DNA from: Rhodobacteraceae bacterium HLUCCO07
GTDB lineage: Bacteria; Pseudomonadota; Alphaproteobacteria; Rhodobacterales; Rhodobacteraceae
Length of the DNA stretch: 64,000 nt
Direction: 5' to 3'
Assembly: GCA_001314705.1 (NCBI GenBank)
Contig: LJSU01000016.1
Location: 124,001 to 188,000, forward strand
In this document: positions 28,821-39,050 of the stretch, piece by piece
Layout of the letters: the number at the start of each line of letters is the position of its first letter
Numbering within the stretch: the first letter of the stretch is position 1
Made by a program: the position numbers and the translations under genes
The notes under the pieces: generated by a model
The model's database searches: none
What the model saw: the letters and a program-made list of their open reading frames with translations, nothing else
What the model was told of the DNA's origin: nothing

Positions 28821-31800
28821 CTATGGGCCGGGAGGTTGGGCGTCAAGCTGGGTGCCGTGTAACGTGGTCATCACGAGATCATGAGGCAGACGCATGAGGG
28901 TGGCATTCCGGGTCCAGAGAAGGGCGGTTTCAACCGGCCTGTCAGGATAGATCTGTGTGAGCGCCGAGGCATAGGCGCCCATTTGCCGCAGCAGTGCGTC
29001 GGGCACGGTTTCGGGCCTGTCGGGCACGGCGGCGTTGGTCTTGAAATCGACGGCCAGGATCCTCTCGGGCCCGATCAGCAGACGGTCGATGATGCCATGC
29101 ATACGCCGCCCGCCCAGTTCGGGAAGAGCGGCGGAAACCGGCACTTCGGTCAGCGCGTCGGGCGCAAAGACCGGCGCGAGGCCGGGCCTGGTGAGCACGT
29201 TGCGTGCCTCGGAGAGCAGGAGGGCAAGCTCGTCGCCGTCGGCGGAGTCGGGGCCATTCGCCAGCAGTTTCGCGGCGATTGCAGCCCAGTGTTCCGGTGG
29301 ATGGGCCGGCAGGAATTCCAGAAGGCGATGCACCTGCCGCCCGCGCCGCATGGCTGCGTCTTCATCAAGACCGGCCTCGCCCGGGAGCGCCTTTGCCCCC
29401 GGCAGGTCAGAGGGCGCAAGCGCGGCAGGGCGCGGATCGGGGATCGGTGCGGCGCGGTGAAAATGATCGGGGATCGCGGGTGGCGAGGGGGAGACAAAGC
29501 CCTTTGGGTCAGTCTCTGATCCGGCCCAAATGCCGTGTTCGAGTCTCAGGCCGGGCGCCTCGGCCAGCCCCTCGCCCAGATCGAAATGATGCGGGGCGGC
29601 GCCCATGGATTCCATGCCAAGGCGGATCTTGTCATACCAGCTTTGCTCGTCCTTGCCCAATTCACCCGCGGCGGCGACGATGAGCCATTTCTCGGCCCGT
29701 GTCATGGCCACGTAAAGCAGGCGGTCGCGTTCCTGCCGATCGCTTTCACGCTGCTGTTCGAGCGCGTCTTGCAGGGTGGGCGGGGTTTCCGTGGCAAGTG
29801 TCTTCCAGAGCGGTGGTCCGTCATGGGTGACGATCTCGTTGCGAATGCGGTCCGGCCGCTGGCCGGTGTCGGGCAGGATCACGATGGGGGATTCGAGCCC
29901 CTTGGCGCCGTGGACGGTCATCACCCGGATGCGACCGCCTTCGCTGTCTGGCTGGCGCTTGATCTCGATGTCTTCGGTTTCCATCCAGGTCAGGAAACCG
30001 GTGAGCGAAGGGACGGATTGCCCCTCGTAGGCCAGCGCCTGTTGCAGGAGCGCGTCGATCCCGTCTTCGGCCTCGCTGCCCAGGCGGGCGAGCAGGCGGC
30101 GGCGGCCGTCATGGCGGGTGAGTAATCGCTCGATGAGGTCATAGGGGCGCAGGAAGTCGGCCCAATAGCGCAGATCGTCGATGATGGCGAGCGTTTCGGG
30201 GTGGTCGGGGTCGTTCCTGAGTGCCTCCCAGAGATAGCCCGGCCGGCCGTGGGCGAGGGCGAAGAGCGCCTGTTCGGACCAGTCGAAGAACGGCGATTTC
30301 AGCGCGGTGGCCAGCGCCAGGTCATCCTCGGGCGTGGCGAGGAATTGCAGGAGGGCGGCAATGTCGCGCACTGCCAATTCGCCGCCGATGCGCAGCCGGT
30401 CGGCGCCGGCGATGGGCAGGCCCAGCACCTTGCATTCGCGGATGATGGCATGAAAGAGCGGTGAACGGCGCTGCACGAGGATCAGGAAATCGCCGGCATG
30501 AACCGGGCGCATGTGGCTTTGATCCCCGGGAATCAGGGTCCGTTCGGTAATCATGCGGTCGATCTGGCGGGCGACGGCGCGGGCCAGTCGTGCGCTGTGG
30601 TGGTCGGGGCCGACGAGGTCAACCGGGTCGTCCCAGTTGGGGCGCTCGGTCTTTTCCGTCTTTTCGATATGGGGCCAGAGATCGACCCGACCGGGCAGGG
30701 CATCGAAGAACGCAAGATGGGTTTCCTCGGCCGTGAACCCCGCGGCCTCGCGGTCCCTGAAGGTTTCATCGACGAGGCTCAGCACCGCGCGCGACGAGCG
30801 GAAGGACCAGGCCAGCATCCGGCTTTGCAGCGGCGTATTGGTCAGGGCGAGGCGGGCGTCGAACTCGGCCCGCATCCGGTCGAATTCGCGCGGATCGGCG
30901 CCCTGGAAGGAATAGATCGACTGCTTCTTGTCGCCGACCACGAAGATGGTGCGCGGGATGTCGGCGCGGGCACCTTCGCCGCTGGTGAATTCCTGGGCAA
31001 GGCGTTCGATGACGCTCCATTGTACCGGCGAAGTGTCCTGCGCCTCGTCGACAAGGATATGGTCGATCCCGCCGTCGAGCCGGTAAAGCACCCAGGCCGC
31101 GACCCGATCATCGGTCAGGAGGGCGCGGGTCTTGAGAATGAGATCGTCGAAATCAAGCCAGCCGCGGGCCTGTTTTTCCCGTTCGTACCGGGCGAGGAAG
31201 GCGCGGGCGAAGGCATGCAGGGCGAGCGTCTTGCGCGCGGCGGCGAGGGCGATGCGGGCCACTCGGGTATCTTCGACCCGTTGCATCCAGGCGTTCAGTG
31301 CGTCGAGCGTGTCGGGGTCGAGCTTGTCGCGGGATGCCTTTGTTGGAAAGGCGTCGATCTTGGCCGAGAAAGGTGATTTCGCGGTGCTGCCGGTGAGCAG
31401 CACGTTTTCCAGCAAGGGCAGCTCGGCAATGGTGAACGCGCGCAGTGCGGTGAGTTTGTCGTGGGCCTTCGTGTCATTGGAACTTCCCATGGCCAGAACT
31501 GGGAGGAGCGCCTTGAGAATGGCGGGCTCGTCTCCGTTATAGGCCATGGCTGTCAGGTCGGATTCCGAAAAGTCGGGGGCGAGGTCGAACAGGGCAAAGG
31601 CATCGTCATGGGATAATGGTTCGGCGAATGCGGCAGCGTTAGAGACGATTTCGCCGGTCAGCCCCTCAAGATCGCCACTCAGGTGCCGCGCAAGGTCGGT
31701 GACGAGGGGGCGGTCGGGGCCCTCTGCCATGGTCTCGACGATGTCGGCGCGCAGGAGCCTGGCCGCGTGATCGTCCATCTCGGCAAAGCGGGGGGTCACG

Positions 31801-32219
31801 CCGGCTTCGAGCGGGAAGCGGCGCAGGATCGAGGAACAGAAGGCGTGGATCGTCTGGATCTTGAGCCCGCCCGGTGTTTCGATGGCCTGGGCAAAGAGGC
31901 GGCGGGCATCCTGGAGCTTTTCGGTGGAAACAGTGCCTGAAATGCCCAGGTCATGAAGCTCCTTGCGGAGCTTCGCATCGGGCAGCATCGCCCATTCGCC
32001 GAGCCGGTCAAAGAGCCGGTTCTGCATCTCGGACGCGGCGGCCTTGGTGTAGGTGAGGCAGAGAATGTTCTGGGGGTCCACCTCAGCCAGAAGGAGCCGC
32101 GCCACGCGGTCGGTGAGCACGCGGGTCTTGCCCGACCCCGCATTGGCCGAAAGCCAGGTTGAGCGATCGGGGTTTGCGGCCTCGATCTGGGCCCGGGTGG
32201 CGTCGTCGGGGGTGGTCAT
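28821..32219 (-). CDS. addA: Double-strand break repair helicase-nuclease AddA
   Basis: AddA is the UvrD-type helicase and nuclease subunit of the AddAB recombination enzyme, the alphaproteobacterial alternative to RecBCD. The 1132-aa protein has Walker [21 protein letters not shown], helicase motifs [12 protein letters not shown] and [28 protein letters not shown], and a C-terminal PD-(D/E)XK nuclease motif [21 protein letters not shown] use the ATG at 32219, which overlaps the addB stop by four bases. The frame extends further upstream but lies inside addB. Confidence 0.95.
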   Translation of the reverse strand: MTTPDDATRAQIEAANPDRSTWLSANAGSGKTRVLTDRVARLLLAEVDPQNILCLTYTKAAASEMQNRLFDRLGEWAMLPDAKLRKELHDLGISGTVSTEKLQDARRLFAQAIETPGGLKIQTIHAFCSSILRRFPLEAGVTPRFAEMDDHAARLLRADIVETMAEGPDRPLVTDLARHLSGDLEGLTGEIVSNAAAFAEPLSHDDAFALFDLAPDFSESDLTAMAYNGDEPAILKALLPVLAMGSSNDTKAHDKLTALRAFTIAELPLLENVLLTGSTAKSPFSAKIDAFPTKASRDKLDPDTLDALNAWMQRVEDTRVARIALAAARKTLALHAFARAFLARYEREKQARGWLDFDDLILKTRALLTDDRVAAWVLYRLDGGIDHILVDEAQDTSPVQWSVIERLAQEFTSGEGARADIPRTIFVVGDKKQSIYSFQGADPREFDRMRAEFDARLALTNTPLQSRMLAWSFRSSRAVLSLVDETFRDREAAGFTAEETHLAFFDALPGRVDLWPHIEKTEKTERPNWDDPVDLVGPDHHSARLARAVARQIDRMITERTLIPGDQSHMRPVHAGDFLILVQRRSPLFHAIIRECKVLGLPIAGADRLRIGGELAVRDIAALLQFLATPEDDLALATALKSPFFDWSEQALFALAHGRPGYLWEALRNDPDHPETLAIIDDLRYWADFLRPYDLIERLLTRHDGRRRLLARLGSEAEDGIDALLQQALAYEGQSVPSLTGFLTWMETEDIEIKRQPDSEGGRIRVMTVHGAKGLESPIVILPDTGQRPDRIRNEIVTHDGPPLWKTLATETPPTLQDALEQQRESDRQERDRLLYVAMTRAEKWLIVAAAGELGKDEQSWYDKIRLGMESMGAAPHHFDLGEGLAEAPGLRLEHGIWAGSETDPKGFVSPSPPAIPDHFHRAAPIPDPRPAALAPSDLPGAKALPGEAGLDEDAAMRRGRQVHRLLEFLPAHPPEHWAAIAAKLLANGPDSADGDELALLLSEARNVLTRPGLAPVFAPDALTEVPVSAALPELGGRRMHGIIDRLLIGPERILAVDFKTNAAVPDRPETVPDALLRQMGAYASALTQIYPDRPVETALLWTRNATLMRLPHDLVMTTLHGTQLDAQPPGP

Positions 32220-35152
32220 TTGAGCACCTCGGGTGCCGGGGTTTCGGTGATGTCCCATTCGCCGAAGCGGGCGAGTTGATCGTAATTGCCGGTCTGGGTG
32301 ATTTCGAACATGGCGCGGCGTGACAGAAAGCCCTGGTTGGGGGAGAGGTAGCGGGTGATGAGGCGGCGGAACTCGGTCGTGAACTCGGCAAGCGATATTT
32401 CGGAGAGCGGCGCTGCGACCTGACCGGGTGAAGACCCCAGGCCGATGTACCACGCGCCCGCGACGGGCGCCGCGGGGATGTCGGAGAAGCCGCCATGTTC
32501 GGCGATAACAGTCTCTAATATGAGCTGTTTGTCGAAATACTTCTGCTCGTCCTTTCCGGGGACCGCGCCGGTCTTGTAATCATAGATCAGCAGCGCGCCG
32601 GAGCGGTCGCGGTCGATCCGGTCTGCGGTGCCGGTGAGCGTGAACCCGATATCGTCAAGGGCGATCTTGCCGCGCACTTCGTAATCCACAGGGTCGGCAT
32701 GGGCACGTCGGGCCTCTTCGTCAGCCAGGAATTCATCAACCACCCGTTCGAGCCGGGCGAGCCAGATCAGCCGCTCGGCGGGCCAGGGCAGGGATGCCTC
32801 GAATACCTCGCGCGCCGTGGCCATGAGGGTGTCGCGATTGCGCGCCTCGGGGGTATCGGCGGTGTCGCGGATGAAGCGTTCCATCACCTCGTGGGTGACG
32901 ATCCCACGGATGAGCGCATCGGGCAGGCGCATCAGCGGGTCGAGCGGCCTGAGCCTCAGGACGTGGCGGGCATAAATTGCGTAAGGGTCGCGGATGAGTG
33001 TCTTGATCTCGGTCACGGAGAGCTGGCGCGGGCGCGCGGCAGCGGGCGGCATGGGCGCGGGCCGGGGCCGGGGCTTGGCGGAGCCGGGAGCTTCGATCGC
33101 GTCGGCGAGGGCGAGCCAGCAAGCGCCGCGCTCCTTCATGGAGTCGAGCGCCTCGGTGCCGCCCTGGTCCGGCAGACCGGCAAGCAGGTTCTGCAAGCGA
33201 TTGAGCCAGCGCGAGACCACGGTTTCGGCATCGTCCGAGCGGATCGAGCGGGTGAGCCAGACCTCGGGCGCGGCGATGGCCTGCTGGAAATCATGGGCGG
33301 AGAGGCCGATGCGCCGCTCGGGCAGCAGGAGCCCGGCCTTGTGGCGCAGCGCGCGGTTGAGCCACGGGTCGGGCGTGGGCGCTTCGGGCCAGGTGCCATC
33401 GTTGAGCCCGGCAAGGATCAGCAGGTCGGCGCCCTGCACCCGCGCTTCGAGCGTGCCCCAGATGAGGATATGCGGATGCGGGGTTTCGACCTCGCGCACC
33501 TCTCCATCGCCCAGGACCGCACCGAAGAGATCGGCATAATCGCGGGCGTTCAGCGTGCCGCCATGGGGGGCTGCGTCAAGAAAGGCGTCGATCACCGGTT
33601 TGGCGGCACGACCGTCCTCTTGCGCCCAGGGGTGCGGCGTGGCGGTGGGATCATGGCCCTGAATCGCACGGTTCAGAAGGGTGAGATGCGTCTCTAACCT
33701 TGCTGAAATTGCCATTTCCTGCGGGCTGTGATGGGTGGTGAACGTATCGGCCACCCATGCGGCCCAGGCATCGGCATCCCGGGTCTTGCGCCCGGCGGCC
33801 CAATTGGTGATCGCATCGGCATCCGGGTAGGGCGGGCCGTTGCGGCGGATGTGGAGTTCGAGATCGCGGGTGAAGCGCAGGTGATCGCCGCGCCCCGCCG
33901 CGCCATGGGTGAGCGGATGCTTGAGCAGGGTCAGGAGCGCATCGGCGGTCAGCCGGGCCTCGAACAGCCCGGCGATATGGCGCATCAGCCGGCCGATGGC
34001 CGAAAGCTGGAGCGGCTCACCGGCGCTGTCATCGGGCAGGATGTTCCAGCGGTCGAGCGCGGCGGCGACCTGGCGGGTCAGGCCGCGGTCGGGTGTGATG
34101 AGGGCAGCGGTCTCGCCTCGTTCGGCGGCTTCGCGCAGGCGCAGGGCAATGGCCAGCGCCTCTTGACGCTGGGTCGGGGCCTCGATCAGGGTCATGGATC
34201 GGGTTGCAGGCCGCAGATCGCCCAGCGCCGGGCCGTCGCGCAGCCATTGATCGGTTACCGGCGCCGGGCGCAGGGCGAGCGAGACAAGACGGTTGCGCGA
34301 CGGGTTGGGGGCCGTGGCGCCGGGCCATGGGCGGATATCCGTGGCATTGAGGTCAAGCCCCTGCATCAGCGCGTGAAAGCGGTATTGCGGGTGATCCTCG
34401 GACAACATCGGGTCATCGAGCGTGCCCCAGAGATCGGCGGGCATCTCGAAATCGAAACCGGGCAGCACGAGCGCGCCGCGCGGCAGGCGCGCGACGGCCT
34501 GCATCAGGCGTTGTGTCGTGCCGCGCGAGCCGGTGGAGCCGGCGACGATCACCGGATCGGCGGGTGGGGTCGCGGCCCAGCGCGCGATCAGGCGGTCGAC
34601 GATCAGGCGCTGGCGGGCTTCGGAGTCGGGCGGTTCGCCGGTATCGTCGAAATAGTGCTGGACGATCGACAGGAAATTCACCGTGCGCGTCCAATGGCCG
34701 GATTGGTCGCTGACATCGAGCTGGGCGATCATTTCGGGTGTGACGCCCTCGCCCTGCATCTCGGCCATGAGTGCGGCGAGACTGTCGGCAAGGTCATAGA
34801 GAGCGGACCGGGGCGCGAAGGCCGGATTCGTATCGAGAAAGCGTGAGATCAGCGGAATGAGTTCGAGCCGCCGCCGCAGGGGCGGAACGGGGGGCGGGAT
34901 CTCGTCGAGCGCGCTGAGATCGCCGAGGTCGGTGACGAGCGAGAGCCGCGGCAAGAGGAGTGCCGGCCCGTCGTCGAAAAGGGCCTGGATGCGGCGGGCC
35001 ATGCGGCGGGTGTTGACGATGAGATGCACCCGGGCCAGCGCCTCGGGCGGCTCATTCGCGTAATGCGCGCGCAGGCCGTCGACCAGTGCGCGGGGAAAAT
35101 CTGCGCCGGGCGGGCAGGCAAAGACGCGGGGGGAGTCGGCGGGGTCAAGCAT
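32216..35152 (-). CDS. addB: Double-strand break repair protein AddB
   Basis: AddB is the second subunit of AddAB, with an inactivated helicase-like core and a C-terminal nuclease domain. The 978-aa protein has helicase-like segments and the nuclease motif GTADRIDRDRSGALLIYDYK. The start at 35152 (MLDPADSPRVFACPPG) overlaps the murU stop by eight bases. Two TTAGAGAC octamers occur, at 32511 and 33690 (read on the coding strand). Residue-level details of the lost helicase activity cannot be judged by eye. Confidence 0.93.
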   Translation of the reverse strand: MLDPADSPRVFACPPGADFPRALVDGLRAHYANEPPEALARVHLIVNTRRMARRIQALFDDGPALLLPRLSLVTDLGDLSALDEIPPPVPPLRRRLELIPLISRFLDTNPAFAPRSALYDLADSLAALMAEMQGEGVTPEMIAQLDVSDQSGHWTRTVNFLSIVQHYFDDTGEPPDSEARQRLIVDRLIARWAATPPADPVIVAGSTGSRGTTQRLMQAVARLPRGALVLPGFDFEMPADLWGTLDDPMLSEDHPQYRFHALMQGLDLNATDIRPWPGATAPNPSRNRLVSLALRPAPVTDQWLRDGPALGDLRPATRSMTLIEAPTQRQEALAIALRLREAAERGETAALITPDRGLTRQVAAALDRWNILPDDSAGEPLQLSAIGRLMRHIAGLFEARLTADALLTLLKHPLTHGAAGRGDHLRFTRDLELHIRRNGPPYPDADAITNWAAGRKTRDADAWAAWVADTFTTHHSPQEMAISARLETHLTLLNRAIQGHDPTATPHPWAQEDGRAAKPVIDAFLDAAPHGGTLNARDYADLFGAVLGDGEVREVETPHPHILIWGTLEARVQGADLLILAGLNDGTWPEAPTPDPWLNRALRHKAGLLLPERRIGLSAHDFQQAIAAPEVWLTRSIRSDDAETVVSRWLNRLQNLLAGLPDQGGTEALDSMKERGACWLALADAIEAPGSAKPRPRPAPMPPAAARPRQLSVTEIKTLIRDPYAIYARHVLRLRPLDPLMRLPDALIRGIVTHEVMERFIRDTADTPEARNRDTLMATAREVFEASLPWPAERLIWLARLERVVDEFLADEEARRAHADPVDYEVRGKIALDDIGFTLTGTADRIDRDRSGALLIYDYKTGAVPGKDEQKYFDKQLILETVIAEHGGFSDIPAAPVAGAWYIGLGSSPGQVAAPLSEISLAEFTTEFRRLITRYLSPNQGFLSRRAMFEITQTGNYDQLARFGEWDITETPAPEVLK

Positions 35153-35837
35153 TGCTATCCTCCAGCATTCGCTCGGCGAGGGCGATTCCCTCGGGGTGGC
35201 CCACGTCGCACCATTTGCCGGGATAGGGCAGGCCGAAAAGGCGATTGGCCCGGGCCATGCGGTCCCAGAGCCGGTTGAGCGAGAAGGCGCGCTCGGGGAT
35301 GTCGTGCAAGAGATGGGTCTTGACGATCTGCACGCCACCATAGACATGGCCCGGCCCCCGGCTGAGGCGGCCCGAGTCGTCGAGCAGGAAATCACCCGGC
35401 CCCGCATGGCCGATGGCGCGGGGTTTGGGCACGCAGATCAGCAGCGCGTCCATCTCGTCCGGATTCCATGCCCCGGCCAGAAGCGAGAGCGGGTTGGGGC
35501 CGCGCCAGACCGCATCGGTGTTCAGGGTGAAAACCGGCCCCGGCCCGAGGAGCGGCAGGGCGTGGCGCAACCCGCCGCCGGTGTCGAGGATGTCGGGGGT
35601 TTCATGCGAAAAGGCGAGGCCGCGGCCGTCGAGGTGGTCGATCAGCGGTTCGGGGCAGTAATGCAGGTTGGCCACCATGCGCGCGAGGTTCATGGGAGCC
35701 ACGAGGTCGAGCGCATGGTCGATCAGCGGACGACCGGCGACCGGGATCATCGGCTTGGGGCGCTCGGCGGTGAGCGCGCCCATACGGGTGCCGAATCCGG
35801 CGGCAAACAGCATTATGGCGTCGGGATGGTCGCGCAT
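35145..35837 (-). CDS. murU: N-acetylmuramate-1-phosphate uridylyltransferase (MurU-type)
   Basis: A 230-aa nucleotidyltransferase that, in the AmgK-MurU recycling pathway, makes UDP-MurNAc from MurNAc-1-P. The signature AAGFGTRMGALTAERPKPMI covers the pyrophosphorylase motif, followed by VAGRPLIDHAL, FTLNTDAVW and GKWCDVGHPEG. It directly follows amgK, overlapping by about 25 bases, which supports the assignment. The exact first codon (ATG at 35837 or at 35813) is uncertain. Confidence 0.87.
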   Translation of the reverse strand: MRDHPDAIMLFAAGFGTRMGALTAERPKPMIPVAGRPLIDHALDLVAPMNLARMVANLHYCPEPLIDHLDGRGLAFSHETPDILDTGGGLRHALPLLGPGPVFTLNTDAVWRGPNPLSLLAGAWNPDEMDALLICVPKPRAIGHAGPGDFLLDDSGRLSRGPGHVYGGVQIVKTHLLHDIPERAFSLNRLWDRMARANRLFGLPYPGKWCDVGHPEGIALAERMLEDSNA

Positions 35838-36835
35838 TTGTCCTTGATGGTCCGGAGTGTGTCGGGGGTGGGCTCGGGAAGGGCGCGGCGCACGAGGGGC
35901 GCCACCGGCGCGAGCGCGGGATGGGCAAGATCACGTTGCAGGAGGCCCCAGACGCGGGGGATGAGATCGACGTAGTGGGCCTTGCCGTCGCGCAGGCAGA
36001 GCCGGGCGAAAACACCCAGTATCCGAAGGTTTCGCTGGGTGCCGAGAAGGTGATAGGCGGTGTCGAACGCGTCTCTATCCGCGCCCGAAGCGGTGATATA
36101 TCGGGCGATCATCGCCTGTTCGATCTCGGGCGGAACATCGCGGCGGGCGTCTTGCAGAAGCGAGACCAGATCATAGGCGGGGTGGCCGGTCATGGCGTCC
36201 TGGAAATCGAGCAGCCCGACCCGGGCCGGGCCATGGCGCGATGGCAGCCAGAGCAGGTTCTCGGCATGGTAATCGCGCTGGATCAGGGTGGATTGTTCGG
36301 CAACGTGATGTTCCAGCAGCGGCCGAAAGGCGGCCAGGAAGCCGGCGCGCCCGGCGGGGTCTGGCCTCCGGGAATGGGCGAGATACCAGTCGAAGGCAAG
36401 CGCCGCGAGCTCGGTCATGAGTTCCGGCGAATAAGGGGCAAGGCCGGATGGCAGCGGCGCATCACGCAGGGCCAGAAGCACATCGGTCGCGGCCTCGTAG
36501 AGCGGGCGCTCGAGCGCGGGGTCACGGGGGATGACGCGGGCGAAGAGATCGTCGCCCAGATCTTCGAGCAGGAGAAAGCCGTTGGTTTCGTCCTCGGCGA
36601 GGATGGTCGGGGCGGAGAGTCCGAAGGATGACAGGTGCCGGGCGATGCGGGTAAAGGGGCGCACATCCTCGCCCTTTTCGGGCGGTGCATCCATCAGGAC
36701 GGCGGGGCCGTGTGCCGGGTGTGTGAGACGCAGGTATCGGCGATTGGAGGCATCGCCCGCAAGCGGTGCGATGGAGGCGTCGGCCCAGTCGGTTCGGGCC
36801 AGAAAACCCGCGGCAAGCGCATCACGCGACGGCAT
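35813..36835 (-). CDS. amgK: Aminoglycoside phosphotransferase-fold sugar kinase (AmgK-type)
   Basis: A 340-aa kinase of the APH fold, assigned as the anomeric MurNAc/GlcNAc kinase of peptidoglycan recycling because it pairs with murU. Visible motifs are ASNRRYLRLTH with the ATP-binding loop, FLLLEDLGDDLFAR, the catalytic HAENLLWLPSR-type motif (DYHAENLLWLP), and LLDFQDAMTGHPAYDLVSLL. The ATG at 36835 fits the family. The frame extends upstream inside tsaE. Confidence 0.87.
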   Translation of the reverse strand: MPSRDALAAGFLARTDWADASIAPLAGDASNRRYLRLTHPAHGPAVLMDAPPEKGEDVRPFTRIARHLSSFGLSAPTILAEDETNGFLLLEDLGDDLFARVIPRDPALERPLYEAATDVLLALRDAPLPSGLAPYSPELMTELAALAFDWYLAHSRRPDPAGRAGFLAAFRPLLEHHVAEQSTLIQRDYHAENLLWLPSRHGPARVGLLDFQDAMTGHPAYDLVSLLQDARRDVPPEIEQAMIARYITASGADRDAFDTAYHLLGTQRNLRILGVFARLCLRDGKAHYVDLIPRVWGLLQRDLAHPALAPVAPLVRRALPEPTPDTLRTIKDKCATIPTP

Positions 36836-37304
36836 CGAGAACCCCATCGAGACGTGCGGCCCATGCGGGCGTGGACCAGTCCAGCGCAAGCTGCCTGACG
36901 CCTTCGACCGGATCCAGGGCAAAATCGAGCGACAAGGCCGATCGCGGGGCCAGATCGCCGAGCCGATCAGGCCATTCGACCAGGCAGAGCGCCGTCTCGA
37001 ACGCGTCGGGCAGGCCCAGTTCCACCACTTCGTTCGCGTGCGAGAGCCGATAGAGATCACTGTGCCAGATCTCGAAATCCGGCGTGTCGTAGACCTGGAC
37101 CAGGGTGAAGGTGGGCGAGGGCACGTCCTCGGGCTCCGGCAAGAGCGACTGGATCAGCGCGCGGGCGAAATGGGTCTTGCCCGCGCCGATCCCGCCCGAA
37201 AGCAAGAGAGTATCACCCGGACCAAGGATCGGGGCCAGCGCGGCGGCCAGTCGAGCGGTGGCATCGGGCGAGGTGAGCGTGATTTGGACGGGCCGCTGAA
37301 GCAT
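36822..37304 (-). CDS. tsaE: tRNA threonylcarbamoyladenosine biosynthesis ATPase TsaE
   Basis: TsaE is the ATPase subunit supporting TsaBD in making t6A37 on ANN-decoding tRNAs. The 160-aa protein has the P-loop LLSGGIGAGKTHFARAL, the switch SPTFTLVQVY, and LVEWPDRLGDLAP. The start at the ATG 37304 gives normal length. It overlaps amgK by 14 bases and follows the PAS-protein gene on the same strand. TsaD, another subunit of the pathway, is encoded at 49.8 kb. Confidence 0.95.
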   Translation of the reverse strand: MLQRPVQITLTSPDATARLAAALAPILGPGDTLLLSGGIGAGKTHFARALIQSLLPEPEDVPSPTFTLVQVYDTPDFEIWHSDLYRLSHANEVVELGLPDAFETALCLVEWPDRLGDLAPRSALSLDFALDPVEGVRQLALDWSTPAWAARLDGVLDAVA

Positions 37305-37345
37305 GGCGCGAGAGTAGCGCCCCCTGCGCCCCCTGCAAGCCCGTT

Positions 37346-38935
37346 TCAGCCCAACGGCATGGATGCGCCTTTCGCTTGTGATTCGCTCACCTGCAACACG
37401 GGCCGCATGCGGAAGCCCACGAGTGTCGCACCCGCGGCGATCGGGGCGACGCGGCATTCAATGGGCGTGCCGTCGCTCATGCGGATATCCGCGAACCACG
37501 GGTCGCGGCCACCTGTTTGCGAAAGGAAATTCCGAAGATTGGTCCAGAAGTCGGTATCGGTGCAGATCGTGCGCATATGGCGGGTGGCATCGCGTGCCGT
37601 CATTTCGGCGAAACTGCTTTCGGGGTCGAGTTTCCACATCGCGCGGAAGGCCGCGTTGGAAAAGGTCAGGGCACCTGTTGCGGAAAACACGGCGATCCCT
37701 TCGTCGAGCGTGTCGATCACCGCCTGACCCAGGTCGAGTTGCGAGCGGAATCTGCGGGTGAGGGAAATCTCGGCGCTGATATCCTCGATCAGGATGGCGA
37801 TGGCGCCGTCGGGATGGGGCCGCCCGGTCACGCGATAGGTCAGCCCCGAGGGAAGCGACCACGTTTCGTGATACCGCCCGTCGGCGGCGGCGACCACGAG
37901 TTCGGCGATATGCTGGCGCCAACCGGCATAATTCTTGGGCTCGGGCATCATGCGGTTGTCGCGCAGGCGGTCGAAGAAGGATTGCAGATCGGGTCGGGCC
38001 GAAAGGAAGTCGGCGGGCAGCGTGGTCAGGTCGATCAGCGCGGGGTTGAAGAGCGCCAGCTGACGGTTCCGGTCGAATATGGCCAGCCCGGTGGACAGCT
38101 GTGCGAAAGTCTTGGAGAGGGTCTGCACGAAGCGATGCTGCGCGATCTCGGCCTCGACCACGGGGCTGATGTCGATGGCGAAGTTGAGAAAGCCATTGCG
38201 GCCCGACCGTGTCTTCGTCACGTCGAACCAGTCGGTTCGGTCGGATTCCCCGGTTTCGATCGCCACCCGCCGGCTGGTGCTGTCCTGCGCATCGGAGATG
38301 TCGAGATCGAGGGGTGACAGAATGGTCTTGGCCTGATCCGACATGCGGTCCGGACGGTCGGCGAGCCTTTCATGGGCGGCATTGGACCAGATGACCGTAC
38401 CATCGGCGTGGCTGATCCAGATGGGATAGGGAAAGAGATTGGCCGCGCGGGCCACGGCATGTAATTCGTCGTTCCGGATGATGGCGAGGTGACGGTCGGC
38501 GGCATCGGGCGGGGACTCTTCGGTGACGACAACGCTGAGCCTGCCACGGATCTCGGAAAGGGTGAGTTGTGCGTGATCCCGTGGGTCGCGGGCCGGGAGT
38601 CGGCCGGGGGCCTCTTGCAGGGCTTGCGCGGCGCTGGCGGGCAGACCGGGAAAGCGGGCTCGCAGAAGCTGCGCTACCCCGGTCCAGCCGAGATCGGCGT
38701 CAGGATCGGCAGGATCGTCGTCGAGATTGCCACGGGCAAGGATCTTCTGCCCCGCTTCGCTGGCGTGTTCAAGGCTCTCCCCGTCGAAGAGAAAGGCGAC
38801 GTGGTCGAGCATGGCACTGTGCTTTCGCCCCGAACCGCGCCGATCGAGCATGGCGAAAAGCCCAAATGCGAGACCGGCCGCGGCAATGCAGACCGCGCCC
38901 AGTGCCACGAATCCCCAAAGCCCCAGATCGGCCAT
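37346..38935 (-). CDS. Membrane PAS-domain protein without a kinase domain
   Basis: A 529-aa protein with one N-terminal membrane helix (WGFVALGAVCIAAAGLAFGLF) and at least two or three PAS-like segments. Examples are PIWISHADGTVIWSNAA, FQLSTGLAIFDRNRQLALFNPA in abbreviated form, and EGIAVFSATGALTFSNAAF. There is no His-kinase H-box, ATPase domain or response regulator, so it is not a complete kinase. The closest class I can name is the PAS-only regulatory proteins of Rhodobacterales, sometimes compared with DivL. It lies next to regB and ends upstream of tsaE. Confidence 0.82.
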   Translation of the reverse strand: MADLGLWGFVALGAVCIAAAGLAFGLFAMLDRRGSGRKHSAMLDHVAFLFDGESLEHASEAGQKILARGNLDDDPADPDADLGWTGVAQLLRARFPGLPASAAQALQEAPGRLPARDPRDHAQLTLSEIRGRLSVVVTEESPPDAADRHLAIIRNDELHAVARAANLFPYPIWISHADGTVIWSNAAHERLADRPDRMSDQAKTILSPLDLDISDAQDSTSRRVAIETGESDRTDWFDVTKTRSGRNGFLNFAIDISPVVEAEIAQHRFVQTLSKTFAQLSTGLAIFDRNRQLALFNPALIDLTTLPADFLSARPDLQSFFDRLRDNRMMPEPKNYAGWRQHIAELVVAAADGRYHETWSLPSGLTYRVTGRPHPDGAIAILIEDISAEISLTRRFRSQLDLGQAVIDTLDEGIAVFSATGALTFSNAAFRAMWKLDPESSFAEMTARDATRHMRTICTDTDFWTNLRNFLSQTGGRDPWFADIRMSDGTPIECRVAPIAAGATLVGFRMRPVLQVSESQAKGASMPLG

Positions 38936-39050
38936 CGTGCAATTCCCCTGTCGCTTTCACCATGCCACGCGGCACGTGTCAGGGTCGCCGTTAATGATTA
39001 ATGATTGGTAAAGACCGGCCCGGAGCCATGGGGTCGGGCAAGAACGGCGG

